A stretch of 64,000 bases of DNA. It comes from Marifrigoribacter sp047730175. GTDB taxonomy: Bacteria; Bacteroidota; Bacteroidia; Flavobacteriales; Flavobacteriaceae. The stretch spans positions 1,984,001 through 2,048,000 of the forward strand of contig NZ_CP159833.1 of assembly GCF_047730175.1 (NCBI RefSeq), read 5' to 3'. Below are positions 34,407 to 43,082 of the stretch, piece after piece. The notes beneath the pieces are model-generated. The model did not search any database. It was not told where the DNA came from and saw nothing but the letters and a program-made list of their open reading frames with translations. The translations under genes and the position numbers were made by a program. Position 1 is the first letter of the stretch; each line of letters begins with the position of its first letter.

Positions 34407-36251
34407 TTAAATACTTTCAACAAACTGTAAAAAGACTGTTTTGTGAAGCTCAAGATCCATATTAGGAGAAAGTGCTACACGGGCAATATAATCTTTATCA
34501 TCTTCTTTAGTCGTCCCTTGAGTAGAGGTTGCGGGTATAGTCCAATAACAGCCATTTAACTGCCCATAACTCACACAATACTTGCTTTCATTGGGGATTT
34601 CATTAATCATTAAGTTGATTAATTTAAGATTCAGGTCTCTTTTATAAGCTTCTCTTTCTTTATCAGTATTCCCTTTTGTGGGAAGATCTAATGAAAAAAC
34701 AGAGGGAGTAAATCCTTCTTTTGCTAAATCTTCTGAAACAAAATTGATTTTAGCTGCGGGTAAAGTATCCTTGATAAAGTTTACAAATTCACGGGTATTC
34801 AAATAAGCATCATGAATTCTTTGTTTCATTGAAGGCAACTGTTTTGCCAATAATTCCATTTGAAGATCTGTAGCTTCATTATCACAAAGTCTTAGGTGTA
34901 ACTCTATTTTTTCCATCAAAGCTTCTCCTTTTTTATTTGCTAAACAATAACCAGCGGTACATAAACCGCCACTTGGAAATTTTGATCCACTAGCAAATGA
35001 AATAGTTCTAACTGTTGAAAGTATATCGGCTTCACCTAAAAAGTGAACATTAGGACAAAATGTTTGATCTAAAATAAAAACGGGATCGATAGCCGTTTCA
35101 CCACTTGCAGTTTTACGGGGCGCACTTAAAACATCCCTTAATTTTATAAGGTCTGGCACTTCAACTCTAGGGTTTGTTGGAATTTCAGCAATGATATAAG
35201 GGACAGCATCTTCGTTAGCAATTTTATCTAAAACGATATCAATACTTTGAACCATATCGTGATCGCCATCAACAGGTAAATCTACTACTTCAACATTTTC
35301 AATACAAGCTGCAACACGCCTTGCTTGATCGTTAGTTCCGCCATAACAATTTGGAGGAACAACAATTTTGATAGCCTTTCCTTTATGGTTTTCTATAGCA
35401 TGGTGAACTAATCCCATTAAAATGGCATATTGAACAGAGAGTCCACTTGAAGCAACAAGTGCTTTCGTATCTGTACCGCAAACCTCATTAATTGAATCTA
35501 TTACAGCAGTTTTGTTTGTCGCTAGATTCATTTTAGCAGAATCAACAAAAGATTGCTTTATTAAAGACTTTAGTGCATCAAGAGAATTGGCTGGTGTCAT
35601 TGCAATAGTCTCTCTTCTTCTAACGTGCTGAATTTCTGAAATATAATTTTTATTTTGTTCACTATTTACTAATAAAACACTTCCTAAGTGAGAATGAAAA
35701 TTGATATAAAAGTCAATATGTGGGTTGAGATCAATATGAGCAATTTCTGTTTTATCTGAAATAAAAATAGTACTTCCGTTAAATTCAGAAATAGCCGAAG
35801 CTTTCTCAACCTTCTTTAAATCAAATTTATAGCCATAAATACTCCTTAGTACTTCAACATCAAAAGAAGTGGGTAATTCATCAGTATAAATGATTTGAGT
35901 ATTTTTATGATCTAATAAATTTTTTCTTAGAATTGACAAAATAGGAACCGTCTTTGATGAAAAACTGATTACATTGTTTGGTTCTAACTTATTTAAGTTA
36001 GCAATTACCCATTCCAGTAAACACGATAAAGGATGGCCTAATCGAATATAGTCGAAAGCAGTGGGTAATTTATTGAGTGCTGATGATTCAGAATTATTGT
36101 CGTTAAATAAGACTTCAAACTGTTCTAAAAACTGAGTTTTAGCAAGTTTTTCATCATAAATATCTAGTCGATGGGTTGTTAGACTCAACCAACCAGTTGG
36201 TAAATTTTCTAATACACCTTTAATATAATTTAGCATTTTATTGCTTTCCAT
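34407..36251 (-). CDS. Cys/Met-metabolism-like PLP-dependent enzyme with long N-terminal region
   Basis: A 614-residue protein from the ATG at 36251 (MESNKMLNYIKGVLENLPTGW); a frame extension to 36452 adds 67 residues that overlap repeat DNA and look non-coding, so it was rejected. Residues ~250-560 look like a fold-type I PLP enzyme of the cystathionine gamma-synthase kind: IVVPPNCYGGTNDQARR, IIAEIPTNPRVEVPDL, FILDQTFCPN and the PLP-Lys motif FASGSKFPSGGLCTAGY. The first ~250 residues form a separate region with no motif I recognise. The reaction (gamma-synthase or lyase) is not clear. Confidence 0.75.
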   Translation of the reverse strand: MESNKMLNYIKGVLENLPTGWLSLTTHRLDIYDEKLAKTQFLEQFEVLFNDNNSESSALNKLPTAFDYIRLGHPLSCLLEWVIANLNKLEPNNVISFSSKTVPILSILRKNLLDHKNTQIIYTDELPTSFDVEVLRSIYGYKFDLKKVEKASAISEFNGSTIFISDKTEIAHIDLNPHIDFYINFHSHLGSVLLVNSEQNKNYISEIQHVRRRETIAMTPANSLDALKSLIKQSFVDSAKMNLATNKTAVIDSINEVCGTDTKALVASSGLSVQYAILMGLVHHAIENHKGKAIKIVVPPNCYGGTNDQARRVAACIENVEVVDLPVDGDHDMVQSIDIVLDKIANEDAVPYIIAEIPTNPRVEVPDLIKLRDVLSAPRKTASGETAIDPVFILDQTFCPNVHFLGEADILSTVRTISFASGSKFPSGGLCTAGYCLANKKGEALMEKIELHLRLCDNEATDLQMELLAKQLPSMKQRIHDAYLNTREFVNFIKDTLPAAKINFVSEDLAKEGFTPSVFSLDLPTKGNTDKEREAYKRDLNLKLINLMINEIPNESKYCVSYGQLNGCYWTIPATSTQGTTKEDDKDYIARVALSPNMDLELHKTVFLQFVESI

Positions 36252-36337
36252 AAGTTGAACCTTTAAAGAGGTCGAAAGTACACAATAATTAGAGTTATTT
36301 TTAAGTATTACAAGACGTTTTGTTAAAGCGTGTCTAA

Positions 36338-36436
36338 CGTGTTGTCTATGGTTATTTGCGTTGGTTAGCAACTGAATTAGTAAAAGAAAACGAACCAGAG
36401 GAAATTCTGAAGGAATTTCTATTAGGAGATGACTGA
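36338..36436 (+). pseudogene. Short coding remnant beside attC-like repeat
   Basis: Between a stop at 36335 and a TGA at 36434, one frame reads RVVYGYLRWLATELVKENEP and continues EEILKEFLLGDD. It resembles the C-terminus of a helical protein. No start is present. A repeat like that at 6548-6577 follows directly at 36443-36474. It is most likely the tail of a lost accessory gene of unknown family. Confidence 0.4.
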
Positions 36437-36442
36437 GCAAAT

Positions 36443-36474
36443 GATTATACACGTTGTTCGTAGTAGTCTTTATT
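36443..36474 (+). repeat. attC-like repeat, copy d
   Basis: TTATACACGTTGTTCGTAGT plus AGTCTTTATT aligns with copy a at 6548-6577, in the same orientation, with only small insertions. It again follows the stop codon of a short coding stretch, here a plus-strand remnant. Confidence 0.4.
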
Positions 36475-36557
36475 TCTCAAATAAAAAAAATCAATCCTGG
36501 AAGCCCTTTTTGATATGTTGCTTCTTGAAAATAACAAGTCAATAACGTTTATCAATA

Positions 36558-36950
36558 TTAATCTTTGTTGTAAGCTATGTCTTTTAATCCCTTTTCTTTA
36601 CGCTTAATATTTAAAGGAATTGTTATTACTACTTGAAAAGCTAATGCACCTGCCATATTTGCTCCCATATCACCCCAAGATGCTTCGCTTTTTGGCGAAA
36701 TACCATCAATAGCTTCTTTTAAACCACTTGTAACTATAGCTGTGGAAAGTGAAATTAGTCGCTTCTGTAATTCGCTGAGGTTTTTATGCTTATTATGAAT
36801 TGATAAATATGCATATGTAATACTGCTAATACCAAAAACCCCTACAGTATGCTTAATTTTATCCTCTTTCCAAAAGTTTTCACTACTCATGTTTTGCCCT
36901 GTCGTACTTAAAAATGTCATTAACGAAATAAAAAATAATATTTTTTTCAT
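36558..36950 (-). CDS. YfiM/DUF2279-like small membrane protein
   Basis: A 130-residue exported protein with a signal peptide ending TTGQ. It has the YfiM-like pattern: KEDKIKHTVGVFGISSITYAY, then SGLKEAIDG and SWGDMGANMAGALAFQVV. These small proteins sit at the envelope and have no known activity. It stands alone, 306 bases from the PLP enzyme (that gap holds the remnant and repeat listed separately). Confidence 0.75.
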   Translation of the reverse strand: MKKILFFISLMTFLSTTGQNMSSENFWKEDKIKHTVGVFGISSITYAYLSIHNKHKNLSELQKRLISLSTAIVTSGLKEAIDGISPKSEASWGDMGANMAGALAFQVVITIPLNIKRKEKGLKDIAYNKD

Positions 36951-37283
36951 AATTTAATAGCTTTAAATTTTTACTATTAAGTATTAGAATACCGCTTTAT
37001 GAAAAACAATGATGATTACTTGATTTTATAGTCTGGTTTAATGATACTTATGTTGGGCCAAACTAATTTATATAAATATGATTTTATGAAGTAAATAGCT
37101 AGAACTCCTTTCTTCTATAGTTCAATTACCATTTCATAACGATAAAAGTTAATTATCCTTTTACTTATGTATAAAGCAAATTACTACCTATAATCTTAGA
37201 GGTATTTATTATTTAAAAATTGAACTCTATGAAATGACCAACTAAAAACCGATTCACAATAGTTTAAAACTAGTATTCTAATA
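36951..37283. other. Gap with no recognisable gene
   Basis: This AT-rich stretch of about 330 bases downstream of the YfiM-like gene start has stops in all frames at short intervals. I see no RNA gene or repeat. The promoter of the minus-strand YfiM-like gene should lie in its first ~80 bases. Confidence 0.5.
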
Positions 37284-37460
37284 ATTGTGGATGGCGATAA
37301 AGGAAATTATATTGTTTTGTGCTACCTATGAAGAGATAATCGAAATTTTAAAAAAAAACTAGCGTAGCCTATTTTATTTAAACATGAGAGTATTTAAAGT
37401 TTCACTAAAAAGCTAAAAGACTTCACTAAATCGTGTGTTTTAAAATTTAATTATCTGTAA
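37284..37460 (+). pseudogene. Possible decayed LytTR DNA-binding domain
   Basis: One frame, interrupted by TGA, TAG and TAA, reads IVDGDKGNYIVLCYL, RDNRNFKKKLA, PILFKHESI and SFTKKLKDFTKSCVLKFNYL. The spacing of G-N-Y, K-K-L, L-F/K-x-E and the closing F-T-K-x-C-x-x-x-F-N resembles a LytTR domain (GNYxxxY...RxxLKxxE...F.RCHRSxxVN). The similarity is only by eye and the region could be chance. Confidence 0.3.
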
Positions 37461-37484
37461 AAGGTAACATTACATCTTTTCTGT

Positions 37485-37492
37485 TAACTTTG
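37485..37492 (+). promoter_or_regulatory. -7 box of the DUF2851 gene
   Basis: TAACTTTG fits the -7 consensus, 36 bases before the ATG. No TTG was found at a usual -33 distance. Confidence 0.35.
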
Positions 37493-37528
37493 TAACACTT
37501 CCTTTTTACTCCCACATGCTTAAAAAAA

Positions 37529-38797
37529 ATGAAAGAAGATTTTCTTCATTATGTGTGGACGTATCAAAAATTTTCCACCCTAGATTTATTTACTTCCAAT
37601 AAAGAGATTGTACAAATTATTAAAACGGGTGCTCATAATTTTAATGCAGGTCCAGATTTTTTACATGCGCAAGTTATAATTAATGAGCTTGTTTGGATTG
37701 GACACGTTGAGGTCCATATTAATTCTTCAGATTGGTATGCACATCATCATGAGCAAGATCCTCAATACGACAATGTAGTTCTGCACGTGGTTTGGAATCA
37801 TGATACGGATGTTTTTAGAAAAGATAATACCCTGATTCCAACACTTGAATTAAAAGAAATTGTTGATATTAATCTAATTAACAACTACCAAAATCTTCTG
37901 CTAGCTAAAAATGGAATTAATTGTAAAAATGAAATCGCTACCATCGATACATTTATAATTTCAAATTGGTTGGATTCTTTGTACTTAGAACGGTTAGAAC
38001 AAAAATCAAAATTTATTCTGAATGAATTAATAAACAGTAATAATAATTGGGAAGCATTATTGTTTACGCTCTTAAGTAAGAACTTTGGATTAAAAGTAAA
38101 TGGCGAATCTTTTTTTAGTATCGCCAAATCAATTCCATTTTCGACCTTAAAAAAGTGCAGTAAAAATGCACTCGAATTAGAAGCATTATTGTTGGGTCAA
38201 GCCGGTTTATTAGAAAAAGACGTCAATGAATTGTATTATTTCGAACTACAAAGAAATTATTCATTTCTGAAATCTAAATTTAAGCTCTCAAATAGCACGG
38301 TAGTCAAATCAATATTTTTTAGACTCCGCCCTCCTAATTTCCCAACGATTAGATTGTCTCAGTTAGCAGTATTATATACGTTAAAGCAAAATTTATTCTC
38401 TGAAATAATACATGCAAAAACATTAGAAGAGTTCTATGCAATATTTTTAGTGACGGCAAATCCATATTGGGACATGCATTATAACTTTAAAGTGACTTCT
38501 AAAAAGAGAAAAAAGGGCATAACAAAAAAGTTTGTAGATCTATTGCTTATAAATACAATCATACCATTAAAGTACTGCTATACTAAATATTTAGGTAAAG
38601 ATATATCAGAGGAGATTATTGAGTTGGTAACCTCTATTTCAAAAGAAGGAAATATAACAATCAAAGAATTTGAAGGCTATAAGGTAGAGGTGAAAAATAG
38701 TTTGGAATCTCAAGCAATTATTCAATTAAAGAATGAGTATTGCATTAAAAATCGTTGTTTACATTGTGCTATAGGGTTTCAATTATTAAAGAGATAA
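37529..38797 (+). CDS. DUF2851 family protein
   Basis: A 422-residue cytoplasmic protein of a Bacteroidota-specific family. The opening FLHYVWTYQKF, then GAHNFNAGPDFLHAQVIINELVWIGHVEVHINSSDWYAHHHEQDPQYDNVVLHVVWNHD, is strongly conserved, rich in His/Asp/Glu and hints at a metal-dependent nuclease-like fold; the activity is unknown. The C-terminus has a Cys cluster (CIKNRCLHCAIG). A PspC-type gene follows after 50 bases. Confidence 0.85.
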   Translation: MKEDFLHYVWTYQKFSTLDLFTSNKEIVQIIKTGAHNFNAGPDFLHAQVIINELVWIGHVEVHINSSDWYAHHHEQDPQYDNVVLHVVWNHDTDVFRKDNTLIPTLELKEIVDINLINNYQNLLLAKNGINCKNEIATIDTFIISNWLDSLYLERLEQKSKFILNELINSNNNWEALLFTLLSKNFGLKVNGESFFSIAKSIPFSTLKKCSKNALELEALLLGQAGLLEKDVNELYYFELQRNYSFLKSKFKLSNSTVVKSIFFRLRPPNFPTIRLSQLAVLYTLKQNLFSEIIHAKTLEEFYAIFLVTANPYWDMHYNFKVTSKKRKKGITKKFVDLLLINTIIPLKYCYTKYLGKDISEEIIELVTSISKEGNITIKEFEGYKVEVKNSLESQAIIQLKNEYCIKNRCLHCAIGFQLLKR

Positions 38798-38847
38798 TTG
38801 TCTCTTATTCATTAAAAAAAGTCCTTTAATAATAGTAATTTGCATTT

Positions 38848-39078
38848 ATGTTACATTTCATATATACCATTCGATATTTTTTCGAAAAAAGAGGCTTTTA
38901 TGTGAGTTCTCGTTTCGCAGATCGATTGGGAATACGTGTAAAAAATATTCGTTTGTTTTTTATTTATTTATCCTTTGCTACATTGGGAGCAGGATTTGCC
39001 ATTTATATAACGATGGCATTTTTGTTAAAAATGAAAGATTTAGTCTATACCAAAAGAACCTCTGTTTTCGATTTATGA
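38848..39078 (+). CDS. PspC-domain membrane protein
   Basis: A 76-residue protein with the PspC pattern: a basic N-terminal stretch (FEKRGFYVSSRFADRLGIRVKNIRLFFIY) leading into one or two membrane helices (LSFATLGAGFAIYITMAFLL). PspC proteins sense or respond to membrane stress. Its TGA overlaps the ATG of a 27-residue membrane peptide gene (ATGA). Confidence 0.8.
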   Translation: MLHFIYTIRYFFEKRGFYVSSRFADRLGIRVKNIRLFFIYLSFATLGAGFAIYITMAFLLKMKDLVYTKRTSVFDL

Positions 39079-39158
39079 AAAAATTTTTTCAATCTAAAAT
39101 ATACTTAGCAATTGCTTTATTAATTGCTGTTTTTTTATTGGGAATATATAATGTATAA
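39075..39158 (+). CDS. 27-residue single-helix membrane peptide
   Basis: MKKFFQSKIYLAIALLIAVF followed by LLGIYNV: a basic start and one strong transmembrane helix. It overlaps the PspC stop by 4 bases (ATGA), which argues for coupled translation. Too small to classify, but its composition and position suggest a real small protein acting with PspC. Confidence 0.45.
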   Translation: MKKFFQSKIYLAIALLIAVFLLGIYNV

Positions 39159-39259
39159 TAAGGGCTTAAATTTTTAACGCTCAAAAATTTGAAATCGACA
39201 ATATTTTTAGCATCTTGCTGACCCAATAAATTAACTTATCACAAATTAACTAATCAATT

Positions 39260-40852
39260 ATGAAGAAAATTCTTCTCGCTATTATTACAATTTTATCTCC
39301 TTTATTAACCTTCGCACAAGAAACTTCAGAAATGGGTTTAGATCAAAAAATTGATCAATTGTTTGGAGATGCAACGGGATGGTTTGTTAATTTTATTTTT
39401 TATCAAATACCTTTTAGTGATACAGTACAAGTATATTGGGTATTATTTCCTTTAATAATAGGAGCTACATATTTTACACTTTATTTTAAACTCATCAATT
39501 TTAGCGGCTTTTTTACCGCCATAAATATTGTAAGAGGAAAATATGACGACATAGATCACCATGAGTCAATGGAGGGAGCAGGAGATTCTACTCCTGGAGG
39601 TGATGCGATAGAAACAATTGCTGTTGAAGGACATGAAGGTGAAGTTACTCACTTTCAGGCATTAACCGCAGCTTTATCTGCAACCGTAGGTTTAGGTAAT
39701 ATTGCAGGAGTTGCAATTGCGGTTTCTATTGGTGGAGCAGGAGCAACTTTTTGGATGATTGTTGCTGGTTTATTAGGAATGGCATCAAAATTTGTAGAGT
39801 GTACTTTAGGTGTAAAATATAGAGATATTGCAGAGGACGGAACGGTATATGGAGGCCCAATGTATTATTTAACTAAAGGTTTAAAAGAAAAAGGTTTAGG
39901 TAAATTAGGGAAAGTACTAGCTTTCTTATTCGCCATTTTTGTAATCGGTGGATCTTTTGGTGGAGGAAATATGTTCCAGGTAAACCAAGCGTTTCAATTA
40001 GTTGAAAATATTACTGGTGGAGAAGCTTCATTTTTGCATGGTAAAGGATGGTTATTTGGTCTTATAATGGCTGTTCTTGTTGGTATTGTAATTATTGGAG
40101 GAATTAAAAAAATTGCGAAAGTAACTGATAAAATAGTGCCTTTTATGGTTGTAATTTATGTTGCAGCTTCTTTATTTGTGTTAATTGCTAAGTATGATAT
40201 GATAGGTGATGCATTTGTTCAAATATTTAATGGAGCATTTAGTCCTGAAGGTGTAGTTGGTGGTGCCGTTGGAGTTTTAGTTCAAGGATTTAGGCGTGCT
40301 GCTTTTTCAAACGAAGCTGGTATTGGGTCGGCTTCTATAGCGCATTCTGCAGTAAAAACAAAATATCCAGCATCAGAAGGTTTGGTTGCTTTATTAGAAC
40401 CGTTTATTGATACTGTTGTTGTTTGTACGATGACAGCACTAGTGTTAATTATAACAGGAAATGTTGTTTCAGAAAACGCTTCTTTAAATGATGCTCAAGC
40501 AATTTTATTAACTTCAGGTGCATTTGAATCTGTGATTTCTTGGTTCCCATATGTATTAACTGTTGCGGTTGTGTTATTTGCTTTTAGTACTATGATTTCA
40601 TGGTCTTATTACGGTTTTCAAGGGTGGGCTTATTTATTCGGAAGAACTAAAAAAATGGAATATGCTTATAAACTATTATTTTGTGTATTTGTAGTGATAG
40701 GTGCTGCAGCAAGTTTAGGTTCTGTAATTGGTTTCTCTGATGCAATGATATTTGCTATGATGGTACCTAATATGGTAGGACTTGTATTATTAGCGCCAAA
40801 AGTAAAAGGAGAATTAACAAAATATCTGGCAGCAATTAAAGGAAAAAAATAA
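39260..40852 (+). CDS. Alanine/glycine:cation symporter (AGCS family)
   Basis: A 530-residue, sodium-coupled amino-acid importer with about 11 helices. The family signature is HFQALTAALSATVGLGNIAGVA; others are GGPMYYL, GGGNMFQ, RRAAFSNEAGIGSASIAHSA. Two additions are notable: a signal-peptide-like N-terminus (MKKILLAIITILSPLLTFAQ) and an acidic, His-containing loop after the second helix (DDIDHHESMEGAGDSTPGGD...). The gene stands alone in its strand direction with the HHH protein 50 bases downstream. Confidence 0.9.
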   Translation: MKKILLAIITILSPLLTFAQETSEMGLDQKIDQLFGDATGWFVNFIFYQIPFSDTVQVYWVLFPLIIGATYFTLYFKLINFSGFFTAINIVRGKYDDIDHHESMEGAGDSTPGGDAIETIAVEGHEGEVTHFQALTAALSATVGLGNIAGVAIAVSIGGAGATFWMIVAGLLGMASKFVECTLGVKYRDIAEDGTVYGGPMYYLTKGLKEKGLGKLGKVLAFLFAIFVIGGSFGGGNMFQVNQAFQLVENITGGEASFLHGKGWLFGLIMAVLVGIVIIGGIKKIAKVTDKIVPFMVVIYVAASLFVLIAKYDMIGDAFVQIFNGAFSPEGVVGGAVGVLVQGFRRAAFSNEAGIGSASIAHSAVKTKYPASEGLVALLEPFIDTVVVCTMTALVLIITGNVVSENASLNDAQAILLTSGAFESVISWFPYVLTVAVVLFAFSTMISWSYYGFQGWAYLFGRTKKMEYAYKLLFCVFVVIGAAASLGSVIGFSDAMIFAMMVPNMVGLVLLAPKVKGELTKYLAAIKGKK

Positions 40853-40902
40853 TTGATATTAAATTTATAAAATAATAACTCCCCAACATTAATTAAGGAG
40901 TT

Positions 40903-41778
40903 ATGAATAATTTTAAATCCCACTTTCTATTTGATAGTCATCAAAGAAGTGGGATCTTTTTTTTAGTATTACTTATTATCGGCCTGTCTAGTGTTTCCTT
41001 CTTTGTTGATTTTTCTGAACCCTCTGAATTCGATATTTCTTCTGAAGAAATAAAAGCGTTAACCCAGGAATTAGACTCTTTGCATGAAGAAAAGTTGAAG
41101 AAGAAAAAACCGAAGGTATTTCCCTTTAACCCTAATTTCATTACAGATTACAAAGGCTATATGCTTGGAATGTCTTCCGAAGAAATTGATCGGTTATTAA
41201 AGTATAGGGACAAAAACCAATGGATAAATTCAGTTTCAGATTTTAAAAAGGTCACTAAAGTTTCAGATTCAGTATTAAATAAAATAAGCCCTTTATTTAA
41301 ATTTCCAGCATGGGTTACTAATCCTAAGTCTAAAAAATCCTTTAAAAATAATGGGCTTAAAAAGAAAAGCTTTCATCAAAAAATAGATTTAAATCTGGCT
41401 ACATTAACTCAGCTACAAGAAATTTACGGTATTGGTAAAGCCTTAGCGAATCGTATTGTTTCCTATCGTAATAAAATAAATGGATATACAGTAGATGCGC
41501 AGCTATACCAAGTGTATGGGTTAAGTAATGAAGTCGTTTCAAGAGTTTTAAATGAATTTACTGTAAAAACACCTAATGAAATCATTAAAATAAATGTGAA
41601 TAATGCATCAGCATCAGATATAGCTACTATACCAGGAATATCATTCGATATAGCTAAAAACATATGGGAATTTAGAATACTAAATGAACAAATACGTTCT
41701 ATAGAGGAATTAAATAAAATAGAGGGCATTACAAAAAGAAAGTTAGAACTAATTAAATTATATTTGTTGGTTGAATAA
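40903..41778 (+). CDS. Helix-hairpin-helix (ComEA-like) protein
   Basis: A 291-residue protein with one N-terminal membrane helix (GIFFLVLLIIGLSSVSFFV) and repeated helix-hairpin-helix units: GMSSEEIDRLLKYRDKNQWINSVSDFKKVTKVSD, IDLNLATLTQLQEIYGIGKALANRIVSYR, and INVNNASASDIATIPGISFDIAKNIWEFR. Such units bind DNA without sequence specificity. It may be the membrane DNA receptor-like protein of this group; a role in uptake is inference. Confidence 0.8.
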   Translation: MNNFKSHFLFDSHQRSGIFFLVLLIIGLSSVSFFVDFSEPSEFDISSEEIKALTQELDSLHEEKLKKKKPKVFPFNPNFITDYKGYMLGMSSEEIDRLLKYRDKNQWINSVSDFKKVTKVSDSVLNKISPLFKFPAWVTNPKSKKSFKNNGLKKKSFHQKIDLNLATLTQLQEIYGIGKALANRIVSYRNKINGYTVDAQLYQVYGLSNEVVSRVLNEFTVKTPNEIIKINVNNASASDIATIPGISFDIAKNIWEFRILNEQIRSIEELNKIEGITKRKLELIKLYLLVE

Positions 41779-41843
41779 ATAAACTCCTTTTAAATTTTTA
41801 AAGAAGTACTAATTGGAGGAAATTAAATAAGAACCAGAAGCAT

Positions 41844-43010
41844 ATGAATGCATTATTCTTTACGGAAGAACATCAACTTTTTAGAAAAAGTTTACAAGAT
41901 TTTTTAAAAAAAGAAGTAGTCCCTCACATTGAAGGTTGGGAAAAATCAGGTACTGTAGATCGATTCATTTGGAAAAAAATGGGAGACATGGGGTATTTTG
42001 GTTTAGCAACTCCAGAAGAATATGGCGGTTTAGGGCTAGATTTGTTTTACACTGTTATCTTCTTAGAAGAAATGCAAAAAATAAACTCTTGTGGCTTTGC
42101 TGCAAATATGTGGGCACATGCATATTTGGCTATGACGCACCTTACTAAAGAGGGGAATCATGAGCAGAAAGAAAAGTACTTGACACCAAGTGCTCATGGA
42201 GATAAAATTGGCTGTTTGTGTATTACGGAACCTTTTGGAGGTTCAGATGTTTCAGGAATGAGAACCACTGCAGTAAAAGTTGGAGATACTTATGTTCTTA
42301 ATGGTTCAAAAACTTTTATAACCAATGGAGTGTATAGTGACTACTTAGTAGTTGCAGCAAAAACAGCTCCTGAGCTAGGGAACAAAGGAATCAGTATTTT
42401 TGTTATTGATAGAGATACTCCTGGTATTTCAGCAACCAAACTTGATAAATTAGGTTGGAGAGCAAGTGATACGGCCGAAATTGCTTTTGATAATGTTACC
42501 ATTCCTACTTCTCAATTAATGGGAGAAGAAAATCAAGGATTTCCATATATCATGCAGCATTTTTCGTTAGAAAGATTAATAATGGGTGTAAATGCACATG
42601 CAAGAAGCGAATATGCTTTAGAGTATACGCTAAATTACATGAATGAAAGAACAGCATTTGGGCAATCAATCTCTAAATTTCAAGCGTTACGTCACTCATT
42701 CGTACAATTAGCTAGTGAAGTTGAAATGTGTAAAACATTTAATTATACGACAGCAAAACGCTTAAATGATGGAGAATATGTGGTAAAAGAAGCAACGATG
42801 TCTAAACTTATTTCTACGAAAGTTGCAGATGAAGTAATGTATGAATGCCTTCAATTTTTAGGTGGATATGGATATATGGAAGAATATCCTTTAGCAAGGT
42901 TATTAAGAGATAGTAGGTTAGGACCTATTGGAGGAGGAACTTCTGAAATCTTAAGAGAGATTCTCGCTAAAATAATAATTGATAAAAAAGAATATAAACC
43001 AGCAACATAA
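41844..43010 (+). CDS. Acyl-CoA dehydrogenase
   Basis: A 388-residue flavoenzyme of the acyl-CoA dehydrogenase family (fatty or branched-chain acid breakdown). FAD and substrate signatures: CITEPFGGSDVSGMRTTA and FQALRHSFVQLASEVEM...LGGYGYMEEYPLARLLRDSRLGPIGGGTSEILRE. The usual Glu of the Y-E-G-T motif is Gly here (IGGGT), as in long-chain and isovaleryl types where the base lies in the helix before (LERLIMG). The chain-length preference is not clear. Confidence 0.88.
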   Translation: MNALFFTEEHQLFRKSLQDFLKKEVVPHIEGWEKSGTVDRFIWKKMGDMGYFGLATPEEYGGLGLDLFYTVIFLEEMQKINSCGFAANMWAHAYLAMTHLTKEGNHEQKEKYLTPSAHGDKIGCLCITEPFGGSDVSGMRTTAVKVGDTYVLNGSKTFITNGVYSDYLVVAAKTAPELGNKGISIFVIDRDTPGISATKLDKLGWRASDTAEIAFDNVTIPTSQLMGEENQGFPYIMQHFSLERLIMGVNAHARSEYALEYTLNYMNERTAFGQSISKFQALRHSFVQLASEVEMCKTFNYTTAKRLNDGEYVVKEATMSKLISTKVADEVMYECLQFLGGYGYMEEYPLARLLRDSRLGPIGGGTSEILREILAKIIIDKKEYKPAT

Positions 43011-43082
43011 GCTAATAAAGGCAAATCTCTATTTGGCTTTAAACTTGCATAGTGCTATTTAATTAATTTAAATTTAATACAG

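Noticed and set aside
36252..36452. 67-codon N-terminal extension of the PLP enzyme
   Set aside because: It overlaps the coding remnant and attC-like repeat on the other strand and its residues look random; the ATG at 36251 begins the protein-like sequence.
40895..40900. AAGGAG before the helix-hairpin-helix gene as a Shine-Dalgarno
   Set aside because: It ends only 2 bases before the ATG, too close to work as a ribosome binding site.
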